Of a DNA stretch of 64,000 nt, positions 1-11,925 are shown piece after piece. The stretch's first letter is position 1, and every line of letters starts with the position of its first letter. Below the pieces are notes generated by a model that was not told where the DNA came from, did no database searches, and worked only from the letters and a program-made list of their open reading frames with translations. Position numbers and translations under genes: made by a program. Source of the stretch: Spodoptera frugiperda (lineage: Eukaryota > Arthropoda > Insecta > Lepidoptera > Noctuidae); the NCBI RefSeq assembly GCF_023101765.2, contig NC_064239.1:5008001-5072000 (forward strand), read 5' to 3'.

Positions 1-9
1 ACGAAACAT

Positions 10-80
10 AACCCAAACCTAACCCAAACCTAACCCAAACCTAACCCAAACCTAACCCAAACCTAACCCAAACCTAACCT
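10..80. repeat. Telomere-like 11-bp tandem repeat
   Basis: Six perfect copies of AACCCAAACCT (10-75) followed by one AACCT (76-80). The unit is an insect telomere repeat (AACCT, complement of TTAGG) joined to a degenerate AACCCA. It begins within the first ten bases of the window, so the array may continue upstream. I read it as an interstitial telomere-like satellite rather than a chromosome end, because ordinary repeat-rich sequence follows at once. Confidence 0.9.
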
Positions 81-81
81 G

Positions 82-639
82 GAAACAAAAAAAAAACGGG
101 ACCTGCGTAAACCACACTACAATTTAACTAAAATACTATTGTTATATACATAACTTCACGTATTTTAAATCCCTAATACCGCATTGTATTTACTAATAAG
201 TAAGGATAATATAATAGTAAAATATTAATCTATTAATTTAAAATTTTGTCGCTGTCATTATTTTCCAAATGCATTTTCCACCTATATGAACAAATTGCAC
301 AATGCAATGTGTCGGTACAAATAGGCACGTAATTCTGTGCGCATAAATAGCTAAATTTATGCATTTGATGCATATTGTTACGCTATCTGCTGCATATATT
401 ATGCCATTATTTGTATAGGTCGTACGCGTACTTGGATGCATAGCCTAATTTTTGCACTATAGTTTTCATGAGTACTAACTATAAAGAGGAAGCAGATTAT
501 GGCATGCATAGAAGTGGTTTTGGAGTAACTGGACCTATCCCAATATGCAATGTTTTCTAAATGCCATGTAGACGTAGTCGCGGGATGAAAATTTATAGAT
601 TTTTTTATGGAACACGCCGACGACGACTTATACGACTAG
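82..639. other. AT-rich intergenic, nothing recognised
   Basis: AT-rich DNA with an A-run just after the telomere-like array. Short open frames here lack codon bias or motifs. No gene or repeat recognised. Confidence 0.6.
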
Positions 640-945
640 ACGTATCACCTGATGGTAAGCAATTGCCGCAGCCCATGGACACTTAAAACACCATAGGCGC
701 GTTTTTTCATTAGAAGTGCGTTGCCTTTTGGGGGTTAGGAATTTAAGGATTGTTGGGAGATTGGAAAGATTGGGAAGGGGGTATTGGGCTTCCGGTAACC
801 ACACTAACAGTTGTGTTAGTGTGGTTAGCGGAGGCTAAAACCAAACGCTTGCGTTGGCAAGCGTTCGGTTTTCGATGTGGCCGTGGTATCACTCCGGTCC
901 AGCTGGCCCATTCGTGCCGAAGCATGGCACTCCCACACTTATATA
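640..945 (+). repeat. Dispersed repeat family D, copy 1
   Basis: It runs from a TATCACCTGATGGTAAGCAA-like head through a CCTTTTGGGGGTTAGGAATT block to a CGTGCCGAAGCATGG tail. The same order of blocks recurs at 29915-30190 (minus), 50015-50170 (minus), 56345-56622 and 61885-62192. This copy differs in its core, which holds a 14-bp perfect inverted repeat with a 4-base loop (796-827) and an imperfect CGCTTGCG hairpin (about 840-869). Open frames on both strands here are repeat-borne and not genes. Probably a non-autonomous element; class not determined. Confidence 0.75.
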
Positions 946-2439
946 TAAAGATAAACGAGTGTATTCTGTGGCTGCATGAAATTATCACCCTGGCACTTTG
1001 TCTGCAATTAAGCCAAACACAAAATACATACTTTCCTTTTATTCTTACTGTGGTGGGTGTATTTACAAACAGAAATCCCACGCCTCGAACCGGAATATCT
1101 AATTGTAGGTCAAATAAATATATCTTTGTCTGGAACTAAAAATCACAATTATTATGTAAAAACGACACAGAAAAACACTCTGAAAGAGACTGTGTCTGGC
1201 TCGTAAATATGAATAATGAAGCATAGAATAAAACCACATTTTCCATACGAGAGTCTGATATGTTATGAGACAAAAGAAAGCTAATGGGCATTCTGAATTC
1301 TAGGTTCATTGTTGAACAAGTCGTGCAAAAGACAGAAGCTGGTCAATAGGCTGCCAAGAGTAATTAAAAGGTCCAGTAGAACGCAATATCGCAGTATTAA
1401 GCCACGTAGGAATTCTGCGCCGCACGTCGAGTCCGTACCACATTACTGAGCTCCACACTTCCACGGTAACCATTGACGGCAGCTACAATACAACCACGCA
1501 CGTGCGGCCAGCAAACGCCGCCTAATTAGATTTAGGTATCGACTAAAACCTACGATTATAGCATGGAAGCCGTTGTTCGATTTAGCCCCAATTAATGGAA
1601 TAGGGTCGCCATTTATCGGGACCATCCCCTATTAATCATAGGACAAAGAACACTATTATTGGCTTTAGTCCATCTCAAATTAGTAATGGGGAACTAAAAG
1701 TAAACGGGATTAAATGAATTCGTAGTATCTTGAAATGTTGTGTTCGTTCATTTTCCTTGCCAGGGTAAGCTACTAATTGGAATTTTATGTTTTAACTTTT
1801 CCTTTAAACGTAGTGTAGCCGTTAGTTCCGAGAGTTCTGCAAGAATATTTGGAAGTAATTAAAAATAACAGCAGTTCTTACTGCTGTTATTTACGTTTTT
1901 AAGCTTACGCTGTAATTTTGAACAGATACCTAGGCATGTCATTTTGTTTATAGACATAACATATTATAAACTTCGAAAGGATAGGCTACTGTGTATAAAA
2001 TACCTAAATAATATTTTGTCAAAATACTGGATTTGTATTGAAACAATACCAAAACACAATGTAACAACAATTTCATAATTTAAATTATATGCACAGGAAT
2101 TAATTGACAGGTACATTTCACGTATTAAGCGCTGATTTAAATTAAATGAGAAATGGGTAAACAGATTTAACCAAATATAATTTTGAAGTTGAAAACACGT
2201 TTTGTATATAATTAAGGCCACACCACACTGGAAACACGATAAACGATATTTTAACAAAGGCACCAATCCGACGCGGGTGTAACGAATCGTTTTTAACTGT
2301 AACATTATTTCACTTAAATTATAAAAGGTATTTTCATGACATTATTCATGACATACTGCTTTTTTGTACAAGTTATCGTAAGGCCGTGGTTGCGAGGTTT
2401 CAATTTCCACATTTCTCTTTAATTTCAAAGATTTGTAAT
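946..2439. other. Intergenic, only a small hairpin
   Basis: No coding sequence or recognised element apart from the hairpin at 1863-1892. The frame at 1964-2305 is AT-driven and has no recognisable motif. Confidence 0.6.
1863..1892. repeat. Perfect 13-bp hairpin
   Basis: AAATAACAGCAGT, loop TCTT, then the exact reverse complement. It is an isolated inverted repeat with no coding context, possibly a decayed palindromic element. Confidence 0.8.
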
Positions 2440-2556
2440 CGCCGTATTCAAAGTCATTTAATGATTATGTAATCTAGGCCCTAAGAATTGTTATCGGATC
2501 AAAATCGATGCTAAGGAACAGTTTAAGTAAATCATTAAATGTCTCCGAGTGCAGCA
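2440..2556. mobile_element. Palindromic MITE family E, copy 1
   Basis: An imperfect palindrome of about 115 bp. A left block reading CATTTAATGATTA-like faces a right block AATCATTAAATGTCTCCGAG that is its near reverse complement. It is shared with 29428-29535, 36992-37215 and 57436-57566. It has no coding capacity, as expected of a foldback or MITE element mobilised by another element's transposase. Confidence 0.7.
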
Positions 2557-5081
2557 GTAAGTGATATAAATATAATAATCCTAATAAGTAAGATACCTTC
2601 TTATGACTAGTGAGAAGTGTTGTATAGATGTGTATGACGCAGTTTTAAAGCAATTAGGCAATTAGCTACCATTATCAGTTATCCATATAACGAAAATATA
2701 AACCAATCAGTTTGGTATCACCAACATCTAATTTATTAGATATGAATTTGGAATTACAGCAATCACGTCGGTAAGTTAGACATATAATTTTAACGAGTTC
2801 AGAATGTACATTTTCATTTAAATCGAGATCATTCATTCATCGAGTTTATAATTCGCATTCCGGGTATTTTAAATAGTAACTAAAATACGAACATGTCATG
2901 TGCTACGGAATTTCCATAAATGAATACCGTTCCGTGAATTTCTCGGGCATTTTTAATTAATATTGCAGAAACAACCATCACTGTATTCACTGTGTATTTA
3001 AATGTATTTGTATTTATGTTATATACAATTTTATTTTTGAATAAGAAAAACAGGTCCGATCTTTTTGTAAATCTATATTCATACAAGATCAATATTTTTT
3101 TTTAAATTATATATATATTAATCTGGGCTGTGCTCACTGCCCATATCTCTGATGTCTAAGGTTGCTTGGGTTTAATGTACATTGTATCGAATTAAGGACA
3201 TAACTGACTTAACAAGCACCGCTTCAACCCAGCTACTAAATTGCCAATTTAATTTGAACTTTAAATCGTATGTCGTATGATATATTTTATAACGTCAGTA
3301 CAAAAAGTTGTTAAGTTCACTGCCAGCACACTTGCAACCTTTTTGTCTCATTTTCAAAACAAAAAACGCCGTGCCAGAGCCGTCCTTTTTAAGTGTGTTA
3401 TGTCCTAAAGTAAAAACCCACTAAACCGAAACAACGACGCAACGATTTAAAATTATTAAAAGTAATAAAAATTGCCATCACACCGATGTGACATGTACGC
3501 ATCAACGGTTAGCATCGCGTTGTTCGTGTAGTATCACAGGTAGTATCATGTACCGAGTGCCCACAATTTGTGTAATTAGTTTTAAGCAAAATGTAACATG
3601 GTATACAAATCATTCGAATAGACTCAGTTTTTATTTTACCAGTCATGATCGTCCCACTGGCAGGGCCAAGGTCTCTCTACTGTCCTTCCATTTGACTCTT
3701 CGTAGAGAAGAGTGGTCAATCCTTTTCATATGCATCAAGTTCATTCCGCATCTTCCTCTGGGTCTGCCGTGACGTATAATATGTGACATGTCTGCCGCAT
3801 GTCGGACGAACGGTGGGCAAAACACATTACTGAGTGGAACCCTCTCAACGTCAATAGATTCAGTTGCTAAAATTCTAAATTAATTGTAAACAAGTTTCTC
3901 ATGAGTTCAAGTTACTCTTTGATAAAACATAACATTTCTTTGAAGGTCTAAAATAGCATAATTGGAACACTTATCGACAACTCTAAATTTGGTTCCCATT
4001 ACATTTTTCCTCGCAGTCGTTTATCAAAACCCATTAAATGTTCAATCTCGTGCGAATGTCTGAAGGATTGGAAATTTCCATAGAGAGCCGTTTGAGGCGG
4101 AGGCGGCTTACACGAGGACATGAGGAGTGATCGATGGCCATGGGACGGTAACGAGCCAATTGTTTGGTGTAAAGTTTGGACATAGATATGACAGATACGA
4201 TGAGCGACTAATGTTTTGTTGTTAAGATTTTTTTTAGATAAATATGATTTGTAAAACTATGTATTTATAATTGTTGGTTTGGTTTGTAAGGGTAACCACC
4301 TAATATAAGCTATAGGTTCGATTCTTGAGTCAGAGAAAGCAGTTATATTATACGAAGATTCGTAACATTTGAAATGTAATATTGTTTTAAGTTAAATTAC
4401 GTCAGTTAGCCTTAGGTATTACTATTACAATCTAGTAATAACAAAAACTGAACAAGCATAAACAGCCAAATCAACTAAATCAACAGTAAATAGCAGTCAA
4501 AGCAATTGAGCATGTATTTACTAATTACTAAACAATAATAAAGCAGATTAAACAATTATCACTGACCGCTCTACATTTCCTTTGAACTTAAACTTAAGTA
4601 ACTCGAAAATTAATCACTTAGGAAATAAATGTTCGTGTGTTAGCAATAAATTTCTCGGTAACACATTGTGGGAGCGAAATGTTCGAATAGATACGCAAAG
4701 CAAATTGCAGGATTACGACTGTGGAGGCGACAAACGTAAAGGCCTTACTGTATAAACATTTATAAAAGTGAGATTGGAAACGTTCTAGGACCTTCTTTCT
4801 TGTTATTTCGCATCGTCACTTACTTTTAGTGTAACTAACTTTGATTGTATTTTCTTTATATGTATTTAGTACATTAATTGACGCGAGTTTCAATTAGATG
4901 TATTGTTACTCAATACTCAATACTTTATTGCATGTCATAATGTGTACATAAAACAGATGGTATGTTAGACATAGAATCAATTATGGACCCTGTCTACTAT
5001 CCATAGCTAAAAATATCAATAGATACTAAATTAAATAATATCTTTAAATGCTTTTTCATTCCATGATTGTCGCAGTTACAC
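2557..5081. other. Intergenic with one weak LINE-like fragment
   Basis: Apart from the weak minus-strand fragment at 3643-3830, nothing recognisable. AT-rich and without sustained coding bias. Confidence 0.55.
3643..3830 (-). pseudogene. Possible decayed LINE ORF fragment
   Basis: The minus strand encodes a stretch with HGRPRGRCGMNLMHMKR followed by a VKWKD-like segment. This loosely resembles the GRPxxRWxDDL...W region near the C-terminus of lepidopteran RTE-type LINE polyproteins. It is surrounded by higher-GC sequence than its neighbours. The match is from memory and weak. The key aspartates are absent and no longer frame supports it. Confidence 0.35.
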
Positions 5082-5236
5082 CACAAGGGGAGCTGCGGAC
5101 TACCTAGCGGGTTTACAGTGGCTCCGGTTCGAAGGGCAGAAGTAGGAACGGGGTGGTTTTTAGTCAGTAAGAGTCTGACACTCCCTCTCACCTTGCCCAA
5201 GATGGGAGAGGTCATTAAATGATTTTCCCCCTCTTA
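5082..5236 (+). mobile_element. R1-like LINE 3' tail repeat, family J
   Basis: It contains AGCTGCGGACTACCTAGCGG, then GGGGTGGTTTTTAGTCAGTA, then GAGTCTGACACTCCCTCTCA, then a short inverted pair around CCAAGATGGGAGAGG, and ends TTTTCCCCCTC plus an A-rich run. It is the same tail as the LINE fragment at 43710-44470, here without coding sequence. The poly-A side lies at the right, so the element is on the plus strand. Confidence 0.8.
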
Positions 5237-5519
5237 AATGAAAAACAAAAAACACCACTAGGGACATCATACGAGTATGATGGGCCACATTACCGGAGGT
5301 TTTACCTTCAGTAGTTATTCATCCAATATGAGTCAGTTATTAAAGGTTACCAACCAATATTCATAAGTTCTTGAAGAGAAATAATAAAATGCGGATCAAG
5401 GTTCATAGTTGTGTTAAAGTTTCCAATCAAAAACTAAGACGAAATATCAAAGTATATTTTAGAAAATTCCACATCCATTTATAAGAAATCTATCTACATA
5501 ATATACTATTACATAATAT

Positions 5520-6665
5520 ATAGATAATATTATAAACAAATCATCTAAAATGTTGGGTTTTATCATTCGGAACACTAAATCATTTCGTAAGCCCGCTACA
5601 AAGATAGCTCTTTATAATAGTTATGTTCGTAGTAACCTGGAATATTGCAGTGTTGTGTGGTCGCCACAATATAATGTTCACCAACTTCGAATTGAACGGA
5701 TTCAGAAGAGATTTTTAAGACACCTCACCTTCTCATTAGGCTTGCAAAAACAATTAAAGTCGATGAATAGTTTGGCAACTCGGAGACGTCTGCTAGACAT
5801 GACATTTCTGTATAAGGTATTAAGATACGGGTTTCATTGTCCGCCGCTTTTGGGGACATTCAGTTTGCGTGTGCCAGCTCGTGTTCCCAGGAAAGCGACT
5901 CTCAGGGCTGGGTTATTGCATCGACCACCTGCCAGGACCAACTTGAAGGATTTTTCTGCCTTGTCTCGACTGTCTAGGTCCTATAATGAAATCTCTGGTG
6001 ATGTGGATATTTTTGCTGACACACTACCGAATTTTAAAAAGACTGTTGTGGGATTATTGAGCGATCATGGTGATCATACTGGTCATACAGCTGATATATA
6101 ATTGTTTTTTATCGCACTGATCATACTGGATCATACTGGTCTTACAGCTGACATATAATTGTTATTTAATTTAATTTTAATTTTATTTAATTTAATTTTA
6201 ATTTAATTTAATTTTATTTATAAATTTCATAAATTTCATTTCCATATATGTGTGCAAATCTTTATTTGGGAATAATTTAAAACTTTTAAATTAATTCCTT
6301 TTTTTTCATAAAATTATGAAAAAAAAGGAATTAATTTAAAAATTTTTGTATTTTTTGTTGATTTTGGTTTTTGGTTCATTTGTATCATTTGTGTTATTTA
6401 ATCTTAGTTATCTTAACCATGTATAATTTTGCGGGTATGTTAATATTGTTTTGTTTGAATGTGTTTTATTTTAATTTATTTTCACATTGTATTTTATTTT
6501 TAATTTTTTTTTTCCTATTAACTGAGAACAGTGTCACCATTATGTTGTCCTACAGTGCATGTTGTGACACCTTAAAATGTTGTGCATTTAAATTTATTAT
6601 TATGTAAGTGTTTAGATATAAGTCCTAATGTAACAACTACTGGTTGTCCTAATAAATAAATAAAT
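5520..6665 (+). mobile_element. 5'-truncated CR1/Jockey-type LINE, RT C-terminal region
   Basis: The readable frame runs from about 5532 to a stop at 6101. It contains MLGFIIRNTKSF, LYNSYVRSNLEYCSVVWSP and IERIQKRFLRHL, which is the conserved region just after the reverse transcriptase catalytic core of Jockey/CR1-type LINE ORF2 proteins. Family homology is already visible upstream of the ATG at 5550 (INKSSK), so that ATG is internal and not a true start. The catalytic YADD region, the endonuclease and ORF1 are missing, so this is a dead-on-arrival copy. After the stop come about 560 bases of AT-rich 3' sequence with a duplicated GATCATACTGG motif, a TTTAATTTAA-type simple repeat (about 6160-6225) and a terminal AATAAATAAATAAATA tail (about 6647-6665). 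The tail marks the 3' end. The plus-strand frame at 6371-6607 lies inside this tail and is not a gene. Confidence 0.88.
6284..6341. repeat. Perfect 27-bp inverted repeat in LINE 3' region
   Basis: Two exact 27-base arms (6284-6310 and 6315-6341) flank a 4-base loop, AAAT. The centre of each arm is a run of eight T or eight A next to CC or GG. It lies within the 3' part of the LINE fragment. It could be a fold-back structure of the element or a separate small palindrome. Confidence 0.9.
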
Positions 6666-9600
6666 ATTCTGTAACTGATCGTAAAAAAATTCCAAAGTTT
6701 TCCAACTAAAGCTTCCGACAAGTTCAGCGAATGATTGGGACGGATACCGTGACAAATATCTAGAAAAATAAATATCGGAGAACTAACAACGTGTGCTCAT
6801 TACAAGGGCGTCTTATTAATTTATACGGGAACGTAACAAAAGGTATCGTATAACCTCACAACATGAAAATCGGCGCTCCTACTCCGACCTTTATATATAA
6901 TATTGTATAAGTATCTCTCTAATTTGTTTTTAGATAATAAACTAAAACTATGAGTAAAAAGAAAAGCTTCTTATTTTAGATTTTATTTACAACAAGTCTT
7001 ATACATTTCATTTCTTACTTAATTAGATTTTGAGGTTAAGATATTTCAACTCACGTTTCACATTTTATTAAACACACAGATAAGTCGTTTTTAATTAACA
7101 TGATATTTAACAATAATTTAGATTCTTAACTTACGCTTGAATAAACAGCTTCTTCTAATTTAATTTGTTTTAATAAATTCATCAAATTACGCGTATCTAA
7201 TTCTAAATCGAAAACGGCTTTGATCCTTTTAAATTAATGCTGACGATATAGAAATTTGTTTAAGCTTAAATAAACATATTACACCAAAAGATGAAAAAAC
7301 GAACACATTATCTAAATACAATCTATTTATTTGCATTGGAAGGTCTCATTTGTTGAGATCGCAAGCGTGACTGCCGAGCGGTCTCGGCGAGGGGTCTTGG
7401 CTTCGGTTGTCAGATGGAGTAGAAATAAAAAGTTGTGGATATTTGAAATAATTTTAGTCGGCATGGTGTTCAATATATAATTTATGGTAATATTATTATG
7501 TGCTCTCTATTATACATGTCACTTGTGCGTTTTGGAAGGTTTGGCGTGTCACAATTGAAGTAGTCGTGCTATATTGTTTGTACCGTTGCAAATGATACGT
7601 GTAATTGGCAAAAGTTCTGATTTGATTACAAGCTTGATATCTATCGCGAGAGACACTGATGTTATTGTTTTTTCTCTACACATACACCTTTGTACTTAGT
7701 ATGACAATGCTTTCTTTGACGAATATTGTTATTTCTGAAGTAACCTTAATGTGATTGTCTCGTTTTTATTTGGGTGTCGTTTTTAAATAAATAAAAGTGA
7801 GGTATGAATGTAAATGTGCTGCTAGTCCCAGACTGCAGTCGGGCCATACTATTTATATTTGGTAAAAGCGTTTTTTGTAGTTACTATTCATTAATGAGGA
7901 TTGTATGAATAAATGTATCTACCTAATATGATGTCAAATGCTATAACTCTGTTCCTATCACCCCATGCATCGTTAAGGAAAAACAATCATCACATGGCTA
8001 CCCATTACATTTATTTATAGCTACACACTTATCATCAACATAAGCTATCTTAGATTACTCGCTAAATCATCACGAAAGAGACCACTAAGAACATTGGAAA
8101 ACATTTTTCGCCTTTTGTTTCTGCTGGTAAATGTCTATAGACGTCCATAATCTGCCCATTTATTCTTGAATAATATTCAAGGAAATATTCCTCAGTGATG
8201 AAACTTATATCTTTGTTCTGAATGTCATAACCATAATATAAATCATGAGGCTCAGTCTTTTAGCTCAGAAACTCCAAGCGGCGCTGCGGGACGTCCTTAG
8301 TAGTCTAAATGTATTCATAGTATGGGAGCTACGTGCCCGCTTGCTACGGAAAATGCTACGGAAAGTGCTACGAAGCCTACGACGGCGCCTACGAGCTACG
8401 TCTTCTAACGCTGATTAGATTGGATCGAGACGAGCACGCACCTAAGTCCTGATAACTTATTAGAATTTTATTTCTTATCTCTTTGTTATCAGTTTTATGG
8501 AGGAGAGGAATGCTTAAATTAATCTTGTGGCATGACTGTAAAAGCAAGTTAAATTTTGCAAAAAAGCTTTGTGGAGGTTTTTAAATTGTTCAATAGATGA
8601 GTCTTAATCCAATGATTTTCTGTGATGTTTCTATATTATGTTTTATGAATATACTTTCCTTAGTGTCGAGTGACTTCACTCATTGAGTATTATATTTTGA
8701 GAATAGTACTTTATATAGCAATATACTCGATATCTTTTCATTTCAGTTGTCACGCGAAAGACTGTGCGTAAGTAATATTATGTTGAGTTGGAACCAATTA
8801 AAATGACAGCAACTCGAATCGCCTTCAATTTGTGAGATTGACATGAAATGTTTCTTCAATTAATTATTCAGCAATCAAGTATTTGATACGTTCTGGCAAT
8901 ATCGCTAGACTGAACAATCTATACAATTATTCGGTTCGGTGCTTTAAATTGTTTTGTGATAGATTTAATCATGTAGTTATTAAACCTGTAATTATAATAA
9001 TCACAATTTTAATTTAATTCATTCAATTATAATGGTCATAATATTAAATAGGACACGATTGGTCACATGTTTACCTATACACTATAGGGTTGTGGATTAA
9101 TTTTAATCTATTTTATCTATTGTGCAATTTATTATCAAATTTCAATTAAAATAAGTGTGTCTTTAATAAAATTCTAATGAGTATTAACTCACTATACATT
9201 AATCGAATCCTCCTACTTCGAATAGGTAATCAATTTACTTCATGTTTCTAGATTATGTTAAATCGTAATCAAACCTATCCCCGTTCACAATTGGGCGTAA
9301 ATAGCTTGTCATCAAACCTTATCTTTAGTTACAAAATACAGTGACGTTGTACAATTGTCGGTACACGCATTTAGCCAAAGTTTGAGGAAAATCGTGAATT
9401 TTCCATGAGCATGCCGTGGAAATGTTGAGGAATGGCAATAAATATCCCTTTCATTGTATTCTTTATATTATGACGTGGTTATGGTGCGTTATAAATATAT
9501 CCTTTGATACTCCTGCTGAAATAGCCATTAAGAAGTTATATGGGAATGTTAAATCGTAAAGTATTTTATGGAAATGTCATATTTCGTATTGTCATGATTG

Positions 9601-10439
9601 ATATGCTTTTACGAAAAGTCTAAGAGGAGTCGTAAGTATTTTTATAGAAAGCTAAATTATATTGCTTTTATAGTAAGGCCGTCTGATTCAAGAATTTTAG
9701 TTTCACGGAGTATTTTGTTCAATTATTAACAGACCACAACACAATATTTCCACGTAACAATTAAAACTTTAACACTATGTTAAAAAATTAAAACAAACGA
9801 AAAAAAAAATTCAATCGTTCCAACAACATGATTGCCGTGAGCGTTCCACCGTAAACCTGATAAAAATGATGTGGTCCGAATATTTTCATACATCAGCGGT
9901 TTACGTATTTACAGGACAAACTTTTATTACAGTTATTTGGTCACCAGCACATTCAGTGTGTGGAAACTTATTGTAACTACGTCACGCTCTGATAAAAAAA
10001 AAAAAACATTCCGTTATCCAGGAACTTGAGGCCGTTTGTCAAATTTATCATGGCGGGTAGAATAACAGCTTAAGGGGAAATTGGGTAACTATACCGTCTT
10101 AAAACATGTCAAGCTCATAAATTATCTTTTATATCTAGATGGTTGTGACGTGATTGCGATGTAAAGAGGTAAGGAAGTTTCTGTTAAGGTACTCTTTCTA
10201 AGTTAGTTTGAGAGTTATCTTGACATTAGATTATGTTTTCTGAATAGGTTTGTGCAATATTTACTTTTCTTGTATTATTATGAGTATGTAAAAGAGGTAA
10301 GAGGCTTTGTAAGATATCTTTTTAGTTTCAGTAGGCCTCGCGGTCGGTCACTATCTTGCCTGGCGCTAAGCGATAATGTGTTCAACGGTGGTTAGGACGT
10401 TCGTCCGAAAGAAAGTGTACAAAATAATAGTAACATATT
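6666..10439. other. Long intergenic stretch with minor repeat remnants
   Basis: No gene seen. About 7345-7405 resembles the head of SINE family A (GCAAGCGTGACTGCCGAGCG). The GCTACG-rich patch at 8322-8405 is listed separately. A motif GAATGTCATAACCATAAT near 8219 recurs near 43038, suggesting another unnamed repeat. The rest is AT-rich without features I recognise. Confidence 0.55.
8322..8405. repeat. GCTACG-rich degenerate repeat
   Basis: Repeated TGCTACGGAAA, CCTACGA and GAGCTACGT units at irregular spacing in a GC-rich island within AT-rich DNA. A similar patch lies at 26628-26700, and the same hexamer is common in MITE family F. Probably decayed copies of an element of that kind. Confidence 0.6.
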
Positions 10440-10650
10440 TTGTCTCTATTAAGTTTTGCTAAGAAGTAATGCTCGGCTATTTTCGGTTTTTCGAAAATTT
10501 CTCAGTAGTAGCACGGAGTCTGGAAATGTGCCCATTGGACTTACAATATAAATTGTGAAAAAGGTTGTGTACATTGTACAGTGGCATTACGTGCTATAAT
10601 GTGCACCTCTGCCTACTCCTACGCGGATAACAGGCGTGACGATATATGTA
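10440..10650 (+). mobile_element. SINE family A, 5'-truncated copy
   Basis: It carries the family body: TTTTCGGTTTTTCGAAAATT, CAGTAGTAGCACGGAGTCTG, GTACATTGTACAGTGGCATT and the tail ending AGGCGTGACGATAT. The tRNA-like head is missing or degraded (only a vague trace at about 10332-10400). Confidence 0.85.
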
Positions 10651-11110
10651 AAAAAAATGTCTCTTTGTATACCTACACAAACACAATTTATTAATCCTTG
10701 ATTAATTGTAGAAATAAGGATATCAATATCAATATCCTGAAATACGATACTGTACCTAATACTAATACCATAGTGTTAGACAGTTAACTCACAGTCATGC
10801 TAATCTCTCCAATTAAGTCTAATAAGCCATTATCGTACCGTCGGTCGTTATTACTGCAGTTAAATTGGAGATATTATTTGAACTCCAGAACTAACTTCGG
10901 GTTTCGATAAAATTAATAGACTGTGCTGCCATGGAAAATCAGTAGTTAATAGAATTTGAGATAGAAGCATCGATTAACTATTGCGGTGAATGAAATAGCT
11001 TCGGTCCAGAATCGTCCTGTTGTTTGTTAAATTCTAGAAATTTTAGAATTTTATTTTAGGAGCACAAAATTAAACAATGTTTATCACAAAATAATATTAT
11101 ATTCTTTTAT

Positions 11111-11242
11111 TTTGAGAGGCATAATCATCCAATCACTTCTCCTACCCGGGCAAGGCGAGATGGAGTGTCAGACTCTTACGGACTATAAACCGCCCCCTTA
11201 ATACCGCTAGGTAGTCCGCAGCTCCGGAATATTATATTCCTC
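11111..11242 (-). mobile_element. R1-like LINE 3' tail repeat, family J (minus)
   Basis: The complement of the tail seen at 5082-5236: GAGTGTCAGACTCTTAC followed by AAACCGCCCCC and CTAGGTAGTCCGCAGCTCCG. It is divergent, and no coding part is attached. Confidence 0.78.
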
Positions 11243-11670
11243 CCTGAAAAAACTTGAAGAACATTAAGAAGTCATTTAATTCAAAGAATCAAATTTTCGT
11301 GTTATTATTTCGTTAATGAAAACATGTATTATGCATCACTGGTTAAGCGAATACCATTTCTAATTATTCTTAGTGAAAAATATTCAATTCTACTGTATAA
11401 CTGCACACATAAATTAACATTCCTACATTATCGTACGAGTATTTAAGTACTGCTAAACAATTTCAAGCACACCCTTTGTCCTCAGTTACTTCTACACTAT
11501 GTGAGCTTTAAGGCCATCGCTCAGGTTACCTTCAACTAACTCACGAAGTCACGACAGTGCAGCGAGTGCACTTCGCATACGGTTTCCACGTTCCGTTGTT
11601 AACTGTGAAACTATTCCACCGATGTTGTTAACAAGCATGTAAACTGGTTGTAAATCCTTAAAACTTTTGA

Positions 11671-11734
11671 ACCCTTGCGTAACACTTATTTAATTTAATG
11701 TTACCCTTGCGTAACACTTATTTAATTTAATGTT
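11671..11734. repeat. Perfect 32-bp tandem duplication
   Basis: Two identical, directly adjacent copies beginning ACCCTTGCGTAACACTTATT and ending AATGTT (11671-11702 and 11703-11734). There is no divergence between them, so the duplication is recent or is kept identical by slippage. Confidence 0.95.
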
Positions 11735-11737
11735 TAC

Positions 11738-11925
11738 TAGCTAATGTCTACGGCTTCGCTCGCGTGCATTATGGACTTTGTGACTAAGTAAAAGCAGCCT
11801 AAGTTAGTCTTTAGTACATGAACAAGCAGCCAATAAAAGTCCTGTTAAAAACAGTCCAACCATTGCAGAGATTAGCCGGACCACACAGACAGTCAGACAA
11901 AAATTGTAAAAAAATAGTTTTTTTG
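11738..11925 (+). repeat. CTAGCT...GCTCGCG dispersed repeat remnant
   Basis: It begins ACTAGCTAATGTCTACGGCT followed by TCGCTCGCGTG, and later has CAGCCAATAAAAGTCC and an ACACAGACAGTCAGACAAAA end. A related copy at about 33800-33950 shares the head and the CAGCCAGTAAAAGTCCC block. The class is common in Lepidoptera; I do not assign it to a superfamily. Confidence 0.5.

Noticed and set aside
10..80. Short tandem array as CRISPR or as the chromosome end
   Set aside because: There are no spacers, and ordinary repeat-rich DNA follows at once, so it is neither a CRISPR array nor clearly a true telomere.
743..1139. Overlapping open frames on both strands of 112 and 129 aa
   Set aside because: They lie inside dispersed repeat family D, copies of which recur elsewhere with the frame broken. 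There is no domain and no codon bias.
6371..6607. 78-aa hydrophobic plus-strand frame
   Set aside because: T-rich LINE 3' region; the apparent hydrophobicity comes from TTT and TTA codons.
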